Shown: in pieces, positions 27,661-35,578 of the stretch | Position numbering within the stretch: position 1 is the first letter of the stretch | Layout: the number at the start of each line of letters is the position of its first letter | From: Candidatus Aquidulcis sp. | Lineage (GTDB): Bacteria > Chloroflexota > Anaerolineae > Anaerolineales > UBA4823 | Assembly (NCBI GenBank): GCA_020723385.1 | Contig: DYIZ01000006.1 | Span: 16,958 to 80,957, forward strand | Length of the DNA: 64,000 nucleotides | Direction of reading: 5' to 3' | The notes under the pieces: generated by a model | The model's database searches: none | Told to the model about the DNA's origin: nothing | Seen by the model: the letters and a program-made list of their open reading frames with translations, nothing else | Position numbers and translations under genes: made by a program

Positions 27661-27699
27661 TTGCCGTTACCGACGGTTTTGCGGTTTACCTCGATGATT

Positions 27700-27981
27700 T
27701 CAAATCGCCGGGGGCAGCGGCTCGTTGATATTCGCCGGGGGCGCAGGTTTCCGCTGCCAGGCGAAGAAGATCACCAGCCCGGCGATGACCACGAACCCGA
27801 TGCCCACACACAGCGCGGCGAACCCGATCAGTGAGGTTGGATCGCCGCTGCCGGTAGCAAAGTCGAAACTACCCCCCTGGGGGGCGGCGATCGCTCCGAG
27901 CAGGCACAGCGACAACCCTGGGCAAGCGCACAGCATCGCGCTGGCAACGGTGAGGGTGATGGCGAGGGTTTTTCGATCCAT
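27700..27981 (-). CDS. small membrane protein of unknown function
   Basis: A 93-residue protein with two hydrophobic segments (~residues 7-33 and 50-72) and a short Pro-rich cytoplasmic tail. The first segment holds three cysteines (LCACPGLSLC). No known family is recognised. ATG 27981 follows AAGGAG. A heptad-repeat array separates it from pheT upstream, so it may be read through from the pheST operon or have its own promoter. Confidence 0.55.
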   Translation of the reverse strand: MDRKTLAITLTVASAMLCACPGLSLCLLGAIAAPQGGSFDFATGSGDPTSLIGFAALCVGIGFVVIAGLVIFFAWQRKPAPPANINEPLPPAI

Positions 27982-27993
27982 GGGGACTCCTTT

Positions 27994-28080
27994 GACGGGT
28001 GACGGTAGACCGTAGACCGTAGACCGTTGCCGCCTTGTCCGCGATCAACCGTCAACGGTCAACCGTCGTCGGTCGGCGTT
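27994..28080. repeat. GACCGTA heptad hairpin after pheT
   Basis: GACGGTA, GACCGTA, GACCGTA, GACCGTT (28001-28028) are consecutive 7-bp units, facing CAACCGT/CAACGGT units on the other side. The array ends at the pheT stop. Confidence 0.75.
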
Positions 28081-28083
28081 TGG

Positions 28084-30720
28084 TCAACCTCTTAGCTTCG
28101 CTCCCACCGTCTGTTCCAGCCGCCGCACAATCCGCGTGCGGAAGCCAGCCACATCTTTGTCGGTGAGGGTTTTATCAGGGGCCTGGTAGGTGACGCTGTA
28201 AGCCAGGCTTTTCTTGCCTGCCCCGATTTGTTCGGAGCGGTACACATCGAACAGGCGCACGGCGGCGACGATCTTCCCGCCAGTTTCGCGGATGACGCGT
28301 TCCACTTCGGCAGCAGGCAGCGCTTCGTCTACCACCACCGCCAGGTCTTCGAGCACCGGCGGGAACTCGGGGACGGGGGCCACTTCGTACAGCCAGGGGA
28401 TCAACGCCAGCAGCGTGTCGAGATCGAGGTCGGCGGCCAGGATGGGCGCACTGGCGAAAGCGGTCGGCCAGTCGTAACGCTGGCGCACCAGCGGGTGCAG
28501 CTCGCCGAACACTCCAATCTGGCGGTCGCCGCTCCACACCCGGGCGCACTTGCCCGGATGGAAGGTCGGATGCTCGCCGGGTTCGTAGCGCACCTCGGGG
28601 ATGTGCAGCCCGTCGAGCAGCGCGGCCAGGAGGCCCTTCAGGTCGTAGAAATCCATCGGGGTCGAGTCAGCTTTTTGCCAGCCGGGCAGGGTGCGTGGGC
28701 CGGTCAATACGATAGACAGCCGCTGGAATTCGTCGGGTAAGGCGCCCGCCTCGGAAGCCATGAAAATCGGCCCGATCTCGAAGAGCGCCAGCCGCTCGCG
28801 GATGCGGGCATTGCGCTCGGCATTTTCGAGCACGCTGGCCAGGGCGCTGTGGCGCAAAACCGCCTTGTCGCTGGAGATAGGGTTGAACAGCCGGAGATAG
28901 GGTTTACCATCTTCCGATGACTGCGCCGCTTGAGCCTCCGGCGGCAGCCGGCGCGCCTCCCGTTCGGGTGTGGTCAGGCGGTAATTGACGACCTCCTGCA
29001 AACCCTGGTAAACCAGCAGGTCGCGCACCCGCTCTTCCTTGTCGAGTGTGGGATTGCCAAGCTGCGGCGGCAACTCGTCAGCCATGCGCGTCTCGGGGAT
29101 GCGCTCGTAGCCATAGATGCGGGCAATCTCCTCGACGATATCAGCCTTCCCGGTGATCGGGTCGCGGCTGATGTCGAGACGGTGGGGTGGACAGTGAACA
29201 GTGATCAGTGACTGATCACTGTTCACTGATGACTGATTACTGGCTACTTCACAGCGGAACTCCAGCGCTTCGAGCACTCTCACGATTTCCTCGACGCTCA
29301 AGGAAATCCCCAGCCAGCGGGTTACATCTTCCGGGGTGATCTCCACCACAGGGTCAACCGGCGGCAGCGGATAATTATCTACCAGCCCTTCGGCGACCAA
29401 GCCGCCCGACCACTGGCGCATCAGTTCAAGCCCGCGGCGCACGCCTATCTCGGCCACTGCCGGGTGGACGCCGCGCGAGAAGCGATACGACGCCTCGGAT
29501 GGCAGGTTTTGTGTGTGAGCCGTCTTGCGGATGTTGATGAAGTTCCACGCCGCGCCTTCGAGCAGGATGTTGCGCGTCGTGGCGCTGACCTCCGACTCCG
29601 CGCCGCCCATCACGCCCGCGATGGACAGCGCCCCGGCGGTATCGCAAACCAGCACCGTCGAAGCATCCAGCGTTCGCTCGACGTTGTCCAGGGTGGTCAG
29701 CTTTTCGCCTTCGGCGGCGGTACGGGTGATGATGGTGGGCGTTTTCCCGCCGGCCCGTTTCAGCAGCACATCGTAATCGAAAGCATGCAGCGGCTCGCCC
29801 ATCTCGAGCATGGCGTAATTGGTGGCGTCCACGATGTTGTTGATTGGGCGCATCCCGGCCAGTTTGAGGCGCAGTTGGATTTTGTATGGGCTGGGGGCGA
29901 TGGTAATACCCTCGATGAGGCCGGCGACGAAGCGCGGGTTCATCGAGGGGGCGGTGATTTCAATGGAGACGAATTGCCCGACCGGCGACCGCTGACCACC
30001 GACCGCCTCGGTCTGCCGTCTGCCGTCCGCGGTCGCTTTCAGCTTCTTCCCGGTGATCGCGGCGATTTCGCGGGCGATGCCGTAGATATTGGCGCAGCGC
30101 GCTGTGCTGGGCAGAATGGAGACCTCCAGCACCGCGTCGCCGAGGTAGTCGGCCAGCGGCATCCCAACTGGGGCGTCATCGTCGAGCAGGATGATGCCCT
30201 CGTGCTCGTCGGAGATGCCCAATTCTTTCTCGGAGCAGACCATCGAGTACGACTCAACGCCGCGAATCTTGGCGCGTTTGAGCGTGGTCAGCACCTGCCC
30301 TGGCTGGTGACCATCGTAGATCTGCGCGCCCTCTTTGGCGTAGGCCACCTTCAACGGCTTGGGCAGCGGACCTTTGCCCTTGAACTCGAACAGGTTGGGC
30401 GCGCCAGTCAGAACCACGTGTTCCACTTTTCCGTCGTCCAGCTTGCACAGCACCAGCCGGTCGGCATTTGGATGCGGCATCACTTCCGAGATCGCGGCTA
30501 CCACGATTTTATCGGGATCCCATCCAATGCCAGAAATGGCGGAGGCCATCTGCTGGGCGTGGCCGCTCGTCCAATCGCCGGAATCCGCCTTCGGCATCGG
30601 TAATCCCACGTAATGAATATCTTCAACTTCCAGCCCGGCCATGGTCATCTTGTGAGCCAGCTCCGGGATGGGAAGATCAATGTCAACGAAATCTTTGAGC
30701 CAGGAAATAAGGACTTTCAT
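28084..30720 (-). CDS. pheT: phenylalanyl-tRNA synthetase beta subunit
   Basis: Beta chain of the alpha2-beta2 enzyme charging tRNA-Phe; 878 residues. The tRNA-binding OB domain (~40-160), B3/B4 editing domain (~230-400), B5 domain and C-terminal FDX-ACB domain (~785-878) are in the usual order. The total is longer than common bacterial PheT (~800). Two repeat arrays add in-frame segments: one ending VGGQRSPVGQFV (29980-30035) and one giving SNQSSVNSDQSLITVH (29187-29245). ATG 30720 lies 11 bp after the pheS stop. It is controlled with pheS by the T-box leader. Confidence 0.95.
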   Translation of the reverse strand: MKVLISWLKDFVDIDLPIPELAHKMTMAGLEVEDIHYVGLPMPKADSGDWTSGHAQQMASAISGIGWDPDKIVVAAISEVMPHPNADRLVLCKLDDGKVEHVVLTGAPNLFEFKGKGPLPKPLKVAYAKEGAQIYDGHQPGQVLTTLKRAKIRGVESYSMVCSEKELGISDEHEGIILLDDDAPVGMPLADYLGDAVLEVSILPSTARCANIYGIAREIAAITGKKLKATADGRRQTEAVGGQRSPVGQFVSIEITAPSMNPRFVAGLIEGITIAPSPYKIQLRLKLAGMRPINNIVDATNYAMLEMGEPLHAFDYDVLLKRAGGKTPTIITRTAAEGEKLTTLDNVERTLDASTVLVCDTAGALSIAGVMGGAESEVSATTRNILLEGAAWNFINIRKTAHTQNLPSEASYRFSRGVHPAVAEIGVRRGLELMRQWSGGLVAEGLVDNYPLPPVDPVVEITPEDVTRWLGISLSVEEIVRVLEALEFRCEVASNQSSVNSDQSLITVHCPPHRLDISRDPITGKADIVEEIARIYGYERIPETRMADELPPQLGNPTLDKEERVRDLLVYQGLQEVVNYRLTTPEREARRLPPEAQAAQSSEDGKPYLRLFNPISSDKAVLRHSALASVLENAERNARIRERLALFEIGPIFMASEAGALPDEFQRLSIVLTGPRTLPGWQKADSTPMDFYDLKGLLAALLDGLHIPEVRYEPGEHPTFHPGKCARVWSGDRQIGVFGELHPLVRQRYDWPTAFASAPILAADLDLDTLLALIPWLYEVAPVPEFPPVLEDLAVVVDEALPAAEVERVIRETGGKIVAAVRLFDVYRSEQIGAGKKSLAYSVTYQAPDKTLTDKDVAGFRTRIVRRLEQTVGAKLRG
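29187..29245. repeat. CAGTGAA heptad hairpin inside pheT
   Basis: Perfect 18-bp arms (29192-29209 and 29211-29228) separated by one base, made of CAGTGAA, CAGTGAT units and their complements, then ATGACTG and ATTACTG. It is read in frame within PheT. Confidence 0.88.
29980..30035. repeat. eight consecutive GACCGNN heptads inside pheT
   Basis: Units GACCGGC, GACCGCT, GACCACC, GACCGCC are followed by TCGGTCT, GCCGTCT, GCCGTCC, GCGGTCG: 56 bp, exactly eight heptads, four in each orientation. It is read in frame. Confidence 0.85.
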
Positions 30721-30731
30721 TTTTGCTCCAC

Positions 30732-31793
30732 TCAAAATTGTTCGAGGAACCGCAAATCATTCTGCCAGAACAGGCGGATGTCGTCTATGCGGTTCTTCAG
30801 CATGGCGATGCGCTGCGGGCCGAGGCCGAAAGCGTAGCCGGTGTACCGTTTGGGGTCGTAGCCGCCATTGCGCAGCACGACCGGGTGAACCATCCCGCAG
30901 CCGCCGATCTCTAGCCAGCCCGAGCCTTTGCACACGCCGCAGCCCTCGCCGCCGCACAGGAAGCATTCGATGTCGAACTCAGCCGACGGCTCGGTGAAGG
31001 GGAAGTACGAGGCGCGGAAGCGGGTGCGGGTGGCCTGCCCGAAGAGACGGCGGGCCATGTCGGCCAGGGTGCCTTTCAGATCGCCGAAGGTGATGCCGGG
31101 GCCGACCGCCAGCCCTTCGAGCTGGTCGAACTGCGTCTCGTGGCGGGTGGTCACCTGCTCGTAGCGGTAGCACATCCCCGGCAGGACAATGCGCACCGGC
31201 GGGGGGTTATCGGGATTCATGGCCGCATAGGCGCGCATGGCATGGATTTGCCCCGGCGAGGTGTGGGTGCGCAGGACAACGGGGTTATCGCCGCGCGGCG
31301 CGCCGATAGCCACGAAGTAAGTGTCCTGCATATCCCGCGCCGGGTGGCCGACCGGGAAGTTGAGCAATTGGAAGTTGTACTCATCGGTCTCGACTTCGCG
31401 CGAGCGAAAAACCTGGAAGCCCATCTCGCCGAAGACGTGATACAGCTCCCGCAGGGTTTGTGTGTCCGGGTGCAGGCGGCCGAGCGGGGCGCGGCGGCCC
31501 GGCAGGGTGACGTCCAGCCGCTCGGAGGTCAGCGAGCGCGCCAGGGTGAGCTGCCGCAGCGTCTCCGACCGGGCGGCGAACGCGGCTTCTATGGCTTTCT
31601 TGACCTCGTTGGCGCGCCGGCCCACGGCGGGGCGCTCCTCTTTGGCAAGCGTCCCGAGCTGGTCGAAGACCTGCATGAGCGGCGCGCTGCGTCCGAGGTG
31701 GGCGACGCGCCACTGTTCGATGGCGGCCTCGTCTTGCGCCGCTTCGAGCGCGGCGAGGGCGGCCTGTTCAACGTGAGTGAGTTGTTCGAGCAT
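30732..31793 (-). CDS. pheS: phenylalanyl-tRNA synthetase alpha subunit
   Basis: Catalytic chain of phenylalanyl-tRNA synthetase, 353 residues. Class II motifs are visible: motif 2 as CYRYEQVTTRHETQFDQLEG and motif 3 as YTGYAFGLGPQRIAM, plus FGEMGFQVFRSREVE. An extra zinc-ribbon-like insert CFLCGGEGCGVCKGSG (~285-300) is typical of some bacterial PheS. ATG 31793 has GGAGG seven bases upstream. Expression is governed by the T-box about 120 bp upstream; pheT follows 11 bp downstream. Confidence 0.96.
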   Translation of the reverse strand: MLEQLTHVEQAALAALEAAQDEAAIEQWRVAHLGRSAPLMQVFDQLGTLAKEERPAVGRRANEVKKAIEAAFAARSETLRQLTLARSLTSERLDVTLPGRRAPLGRLHPDTQTLRELYHVFGEMGFQVFRSREVETDEYNFQLLNFPVGHPARDMQDTYFVAIGAPRGDNPVVLRTHTSPGQIHAMRAYAAMNPDNPPPVRIVLPGMCYRYEQVTTRHETQFDQLEGLAVGPGITFGDLKGTLADMARRLFGQATRTRFRASYFPFTEPSAEFDIECFLCGGEGCGVCKGSGWLEIGGCGMVHPVVLRNGGYDPKRYTGYAFGLGPQRIAMLKNRIDDIRLFWQNDLRFLEQF

Positions 31794-31802
31794 AATGCCT
31801 CC

Positions 31803-31872
31803 GTAAAAAAAAACGTAATGCGTAAAACGTAATCCGTAAAAGCGCCTTATGTTTCACGGCTTACGTTTTTCA
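31803..31872. repeat. CGTAAAA heptad hairpin in the pheS 5' region
   Basis: Tandem CGTAATG, CGTAAAA, CGTAATC, CGTAAAA units and a facing TTACG arm lie between the T-box terminator and the pheS ribosome binding site. The same family occurs at 49396-49478 and 50740-50776. Confidence 0.75.
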
Positions 31873-31915
31873 CAAAGTGTAAGGGTGCAGTTGGATGTTG
31901 CGCGCTCCCTTTCAC

Positions 31916-32285
31916 AAAAAAGCTCCCATCCCAACGAAGGGACGGGAGCATAGACGATAAATCCCGTGGTACCACCCAACTTGCCGCGTTCTACGGCCAC
32001 TTCGACCAACAGCAGAAGGTAGTCTGAGAGTCGAGAGTTTGATGGTCTGATAGGGTTGCTATAAGACTATCTGACTCTAGACGATCCGACTAATTCCGCG
32101 ATTGGCTGTTCGTGTAACGGTGAACTTCCGGCCCGGACTAATAAACGTGGCACGTATAACGTGACACGTCATTCACCCAGGCAGCTCGGGAGGGAACTTC
32201 GGTCGGGTTCTGCCGGGCCAGTGTCTCAGTCAGCGCCCTGGCTTCCCTGTCGGCTTTCGCCGGCCTACTTTCCTCCGTCGTGGCT
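31916..32285 (-). ncRNA. T-box leader of pheST
   Basis: The minus strand carries the T-box sequence GGGTGGTACCACGGG (31963-31977), then an intrinsic terminator (31922-31949) with arms GCTCCCGTCCC and GGGATGGGAGC and a run of six T (31916-31921). A long Stem I region extends upstream to about 32285, with TTC triplets (for example in GGAAGTTCACC) that could be the Phe specifier. The exact specifier is not proven. Uncharged tRNA-Phe should stabilise the antiterminator and raise pheST expression. An octamer repeat array (32019-32092) lies between Stem I and the antiterminator. Confidence 0.9.
32019..32092. repeat. TAGTCTGA octamer array inside the T-box leader
   Basis: TAGTCTGA, GAGTCGAG, AGTTTGA, TGGTCTGA units face GACTATCT, GACTCTA, GACGATCC, GACTAATT. 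It belongs to the same family as the array in the metK riboswitch. Confidence 0.75.
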
Positions 32286-32396
32286 TTTGTTGTCAAGGTC
32301 AATTGTTGTTGCTGCCGCCAGTTTGCGGCGGTAAGCCTTATTATCGGCAAAAAGGCAGAACTGTCAAGAGAGCGGTAAGCTTTCAGCAGTCAGCAT

Positions 32397-33074
32397 TCAG
32401 CGATCAGCTGAAGCTGGCCGCTGCGCCAACAACTCCTTCAACCTTGGATGTTCAGCATACGCGCCGTGATATTGGGGCGGGAGCAGGGCGGCAATCCGGC
32501 ACATGATTTCATCGGTATTGCGCTGCAAGCCGGCTTCGCGTTCATTCCGGTCAATGGGCGGGAGCATGAAAGGCTGGCCAAAGACTACTTTGATACGCGG
32601 CCGTTGGAGGAGCACCACTCTTTTTAGATTGCCTTCAGTGCCGGTGATCGCAATGGGGACAACCGGCACGCCAGATTTGTCGGCCATATAGGCAGCGCCG
32701 GTTTTGGCCTGGATCAACGCGCCGGTGCGGCTGCGCGTGCCTTCGGGGGCGATGCCCAGCAACCCGCCCTTTTGCAGGTAATCGCGCGCCACGCGGATCG
32801 CGTGTGTGTCTGGCTCGTCGCGATTCAGCCAGATTCCCCCGGCGCCGTTGATCAGCCAACGCAGAATGGGGTTCTTTTGGTGTTTCTTGGCCGCCAGGGC
32901 GGTGAAATCTTCTCGATCCACCAGGAAGAAGATCAGAGGGGCATCCATGATCCCAAGGTGATTGAGACACAGGATGGCCCCGCCGGAGGGGATATGATCC
33001 AGCCCGACCACGACACGGGTGAGCAGGCGGTAAATAATGCCAAACATTTTGTGGAGGAGTCTTCGAATGACCAT
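32397..33074 (-). CDS. plsC: 1-acyl-sn-glycerol-3-phosphate acyltransferase
   Basis: PlsC-type acyltransferase, 225 residues, which adds the second acyl chain to lysophosphatidate at the membrane. The NHLGIMD motif (NHx4D) and PEGTRSRTG motif are intact, with VPVVPIAITG later. The last residues are encoded by a TCAGCAT/TCAGCGA heptad repeat that runs across the stop, so the C-terminus has probably been altered by the repeat. It is divergent from the PpiC lipoprotein gene with only 57 bp between the starts. Confidence 0.87.
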   Translation of the reverse strand: MVIRRLLHKMFGIIYRLLTRVVVGLDHIPSGGAILCLNHLGIMDAPLIFFLVDREDFTALAAKKHQKNPILRWLINGAGGIWLNRDEPDTHAIRVARDYLQKGGLLGIAPEGTRSRTGALIQAKTGAAYMADKSGVPVVPIAITGTEGNLKRVVLLQRPRIKVVFGQPFMLPPIDRNEREAGLQRNTDEIMCRIAALLPPQYHGAYAEHPRLKELLAQRPASADR

Positions 33075-33118
33075 TGGTTTGCCTTGAAATCAGCCGCGGG
33101 CGGCCTGGGATACGCGGG

Positions 33119-33124
33119 TATAAT
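33119..33124 (+). promoter_or_regulatory. -10 box seven bases before the PpiC lipoprotein start
   Basis: TATAAT with seven bases to ATG 33132 and no clear ribosome binding site; another leaderless candidate. Confidence 0.5.
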
Positions 33125-33131
33125 CTGCGGG

Positions 33132-34043
33132 ATGACTTCGAAAACATTTCGATCAATCCAAATTATAATCTTTCTGTTAATTCTGGGTGGAATCCTGTCT
33201 GCCTGCGGGGACGATAAATCACCTGCGCCGCCGGCAACTGCCACCCCTCCGGCCCCAACGGCGGGAACACCTCTACCCCCAACCCTTTCTCCAACGCCCA
33301 TCCCCCCCTCGCCTACACCGATCCCCCTGGCGGCAACCGTTAACGGTGAGCCGATCACGCTGGCTGAGTTTCAGATCGAACTGGCGCTCTATCAGGCGTC
33401 CGGCGTGAATCTTGCATCGGATGCCGAAGAGATTGTACTGAACAATCTGATTGACCTGACGCTGTTGGCGCAAGCAGCTCGGGAAGCAGGTTATTTTGTG
33501 GATGATGCAACCCTCCAGGCGCGTATTGACCAGTTAGGGGCGCAGGCAGTCGCAGATTGGGCGGCAGCCCAAGGATACACCGATGCTGATTTCCGCCGGG
33601 AGTTGGCAAGGGAGATTACCGCAGCCTGGATGCGGGACAAAATCACAGCAGAGATTCCTGCCTCCGCCGATCAGGCACACGCCCGGCAGATTTTGCTATA
33701 TAATTCTAGTGACGCCGATCAGGTGTTGGCTCAAATTCGTTCAGGCGCGGACTTTGCCAATTTGGCAGCGGCTTATGACCCGGTGATGGCTGGCGAGTTA
33801 GGATGGTTCCCGAGAGGCTACCTCACCGAGACGGCGTTGGAAGATGCCGCGTTTGCCCTCCAACCGGGTGAATACAGCAGTGTGATTCAAACCCGGCTGG
33901 GGTACCACATTTTGCAGGTGATCGAGCGAGATCCGCAGCGCCCGCTCTCGCCCGACGCCCGGCTGGTTCTTCAAGAAAAAGTGTTACACGACTGGCTGGC
34001 CGAACGCCGCAGCCAAAGCCAGATACAGATCATAATTCCGTAA
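33132..34043 (+). CDS. PpiC-type peptidyl-prolyl isomerase lipoprotein
   Basis: A 303-residue exported lipoprotein resembling PrsA/SurA foldases. The signal peptide ends in LSAC (lipobox, C25). A Pro/Thr-rich linker (~30-65) leads to a SurA-like N-terminal chaperone domain (VNGEPITLAEFQIELALY) and a parvulin domain (ARQILLYNSSDADQVLAQI, then GELGWFPRGYL and TRLGYHILQV). The expected role is folding of secreted proteins at the outer face of the membrane. The ATG is chosen from the -10 position and signal peptide. The next gene follows after 23 bp. Confidence 0.85.
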   Translation: MTSKTFRSIQIIIFLLILGGILSACGDDKSPAPPATATPPAPTAGTPLPPTLSPTPIPPSPTPIPLAATVNGEPITLAEFQIELALYQASGVNLASDAEEIVLNNLIDLTLLAQAAREAGYFVDDATLQARIDQLGAQAVADWAAAQGYTDADFRRELAREITAAWMRDKITAEIPASADQAHARQILLYNSSDADQVLAQIRSGADFANLAAAYDPVMAGELGWFPRGYLTETALEDAAFALQPGEYSSVIQTRLGYHILQVIERDPQRPLSPDARLVLQEKVLHDWLAERRSQSQIQIIIP

Positions 34044-34066
34044 AATTCTCCCAGGGGAGAGGCTGT

Positions 34067-34816
34067 ATGGATGCATTTGACTATTCTGATGTCGAAAGAC
34101 CCCGCTCTTCCAGAGGCGGCTCCGGTATGGTGTGGAATATTCTGACTATCCTGGTGCTGCTGACGATCGCCTGTGTGGGGTTGGTAACGCTGTTGATTTT
34201 TGTGAACCCCAGGGTGGCCTTCAATCCCTTCCCGCCGCCGACTGAGATACCGACAGTGGTGATTCCCACGGCTACTAACACCCCGTTGTTCAATTTGCCG
34301 CCAACCTATACGCCCACGATGACCCGTGAGCCAACCAGCACAGACACACCGCGCCCCACCTGGACCCCACTCATCTTATTCACTGATACTCCTGTGGGAG
34401 GCGCTGTAACACCACAGCCGGGTGGCTGGGGTTTCGTCGTTCAGCAAGGGACGCCTGTGGCAATGAATGCCATTGTTTACCATCCTGAGATCGTTTGTGA
34501 TTGGATGGGGGTGGCGGGGCGAGCTTTTGGACTTAACGGCGAGCCGGTTCCGCTATTGCTTGTGCAGCTTGGGGGCACTCTGGAAGGGCGGTTGATTGAA
34601 ACCCAAACCTCGATGACTGGCGTTGCGAACAGTATTTATGGACAACCTGGTTTCTTTGAGTTTACAATCGCCAACCATTCCATTGCTTCTCAACAAACTC
34701 TGTGGATTCAATTGGTAGATCAGCAAAACTTACCCTTGTCGGATAAGATCTATTTCGATACCTTCGATGATTGTGAAAAGAATCTCATTCTCATCAACTT
34801 TACCCAGGTCAAGTAG
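34067..34816 (+). CDS. membrane-anchored extracytoplasmic protein, unknown function
   Basis: A 249-residue protein with a short cytoplasmic start, one membrane segment (~residues 22-46), a Thr/Pro linker (~55-110) and a globular C-terminal domain with alternating strands. The start has GAGAGG upstream. No family is recognised. It probably forms a transcription unit with the PpiC lipoprotein gene. The domain has one cysteine pair (EIVCDWMG and DDCEKN) that could form a disulfide outside the cell. Confidence 0.6.
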   Translation: MDAFDYSDVERPRSSRGGSGMVWNILTILVLLTIACVGLVTLLIFVNPRVAFNPFPPPTEIPTVVIPTATNTPLFNLPPTYTPTMTREPTSTDTPRPTWTPLILFTDTPVGGAVTPQPGGWGFVVQQGTPVAMNAIVYHPEIVCDWMGVAGRAFGLNGEPVPLLLVQLGGTLEGRLIETQTSMTGVANSIYGQPGFFEFTIANHSIASQQTLWIQLVDQQNLPLSDKIYFDTFDDCEKNLILINFTQVK

Positions 34817-34871
34817 TTGACTGATTTTCGCCAATTTTTGTTATTGCGTTTTTGAAACCTCAAAATTGCAT

Positions 34872-34930
34872 CTTAGGAAGGTAGGAAAGTAGGAATTGTG
34901 CGTTTTTTTCCGTTTTCCTGCCTTCCTAAG
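34872..34930. terminator. hairpin of AGGAAGG units after the gene at 34067
   Basis: Arms CTTAGGAAGG and CCTTCCTAAG (10 bp perfect, more imperfect inside), then CGTTTTT. It could terminate the upstream operon and is built from the same kind of 7-8-bp units as the other repeats. Confidence 0.5.
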
Positions 34931-35363
34931 CGTTTTTAAGCCAAATCCGAAAAAGGCGAAACTCCAGTAATTGATACGTTTTCCGAGTCTCCGTTTCCAG
35001 AGTGGGTACAGCTTGTTCCGAGGGTTAAAATGAGCGCGAGCCTGTCTGCACAGACGCGCAGGCAATGAAGGCCGCAATGGCCAGTTTAAGACCGCGAAGG
35101 AGCAAATTTTGGCGTCTCCAGCTACCTGGACAGCCGACTCGATAGCGAGGTTTCCTTTAACAATACCAGTCCCATATATGGGGGTAGCCTGTTATTTTTG
35201 CCCCTTCACCCCATATCTGGGGGGTGTAGGGCGGCCTTCCCCCACTAGTTGGCTGGCGGATACTTAGAACGCACGTTTTGATTATTGAATCCGCGCGGGT
35301 ATCACTTTAACATTGGCAACCTTAACGTATCAGTTTTTTTTAGACTCCCGTAGGTTAATCGTA

Positions 35364-35393
35364 TTGTGCAATCTGGCAATTATTTGCTAGAAT
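35364..35393 (+). promoter_or_regulatory. candidate dnaA promoter
   Basis: TTGTGC, an 18-bp spacer and TAGAAT, about 185 bp before the dnaA start. Confidence 0.4.
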
Positions 35394-35578
35394 GCTGATG
35401 CAAACGAACCGCTCCCTGGTATTTGTTGGGGGCTGATGTTTTTCAACCAGCGGTAAGATTTCTCACAATCGTTTCGCCCAAAGTGAGTGTTTGCGCTGCC
35501 CCTTGCCGAATTGCGAGGCAGGGAGGGTTTGTATCTTATTATTGGTAGAAAATCTTGGAGAAGAGGAGGATGCGAAAT

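Larger units (their letters stand above)
34817..35578. other. 762-bp gene-free region upstream of dnaA
   Basis: No protein gene fits here. It holds an inverted repeat of AGGAAGG/TAGGAAAG units (34872-34930) followed by T-rich DNA, and two near-palindromes, CCCATATATGGG (35171-35182) and CCCCATATCTGGGG (35209-35222). A promoter candidate for dnaA lies at 35364-35393. Position next to dnaA makes an origin possible, but I see no cluster of TTATCCACA-like DnaA boxes, so an origin is not called. Confidence 0.5.

Noticed and set aside
29980..30035. CRISPR array
   Set aside because: The tandem units of 7 bp have no spacers and lie within pheT; no cas gene is present in the window.
29464..30603. 379-residue open frame on the plus strand across pheT
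   Set aside because: Antisense to conserved PheT domains; a shadow caused by codon bias in GC-rich DNA.
32138..32350. 70-codon open frame in the T-box leader
   Set aside because: It overlaps the structured Stem I region; no ribosome binding site and no protein-like composition.
34872..34930. A small RNA such as tmRNA, 6S or SRP RNA upstream of dnaA
   Set aside because: The conserved motifs of these RNAs were not found; the hairpin is a repeat with T-rich tail.
34817..35578. Replication origin next to dnaA
   Set aside because: Neither TTATCCACA-like boxes in clusters nor an AT-rich unwinding element is evident. Position alone is not enough.
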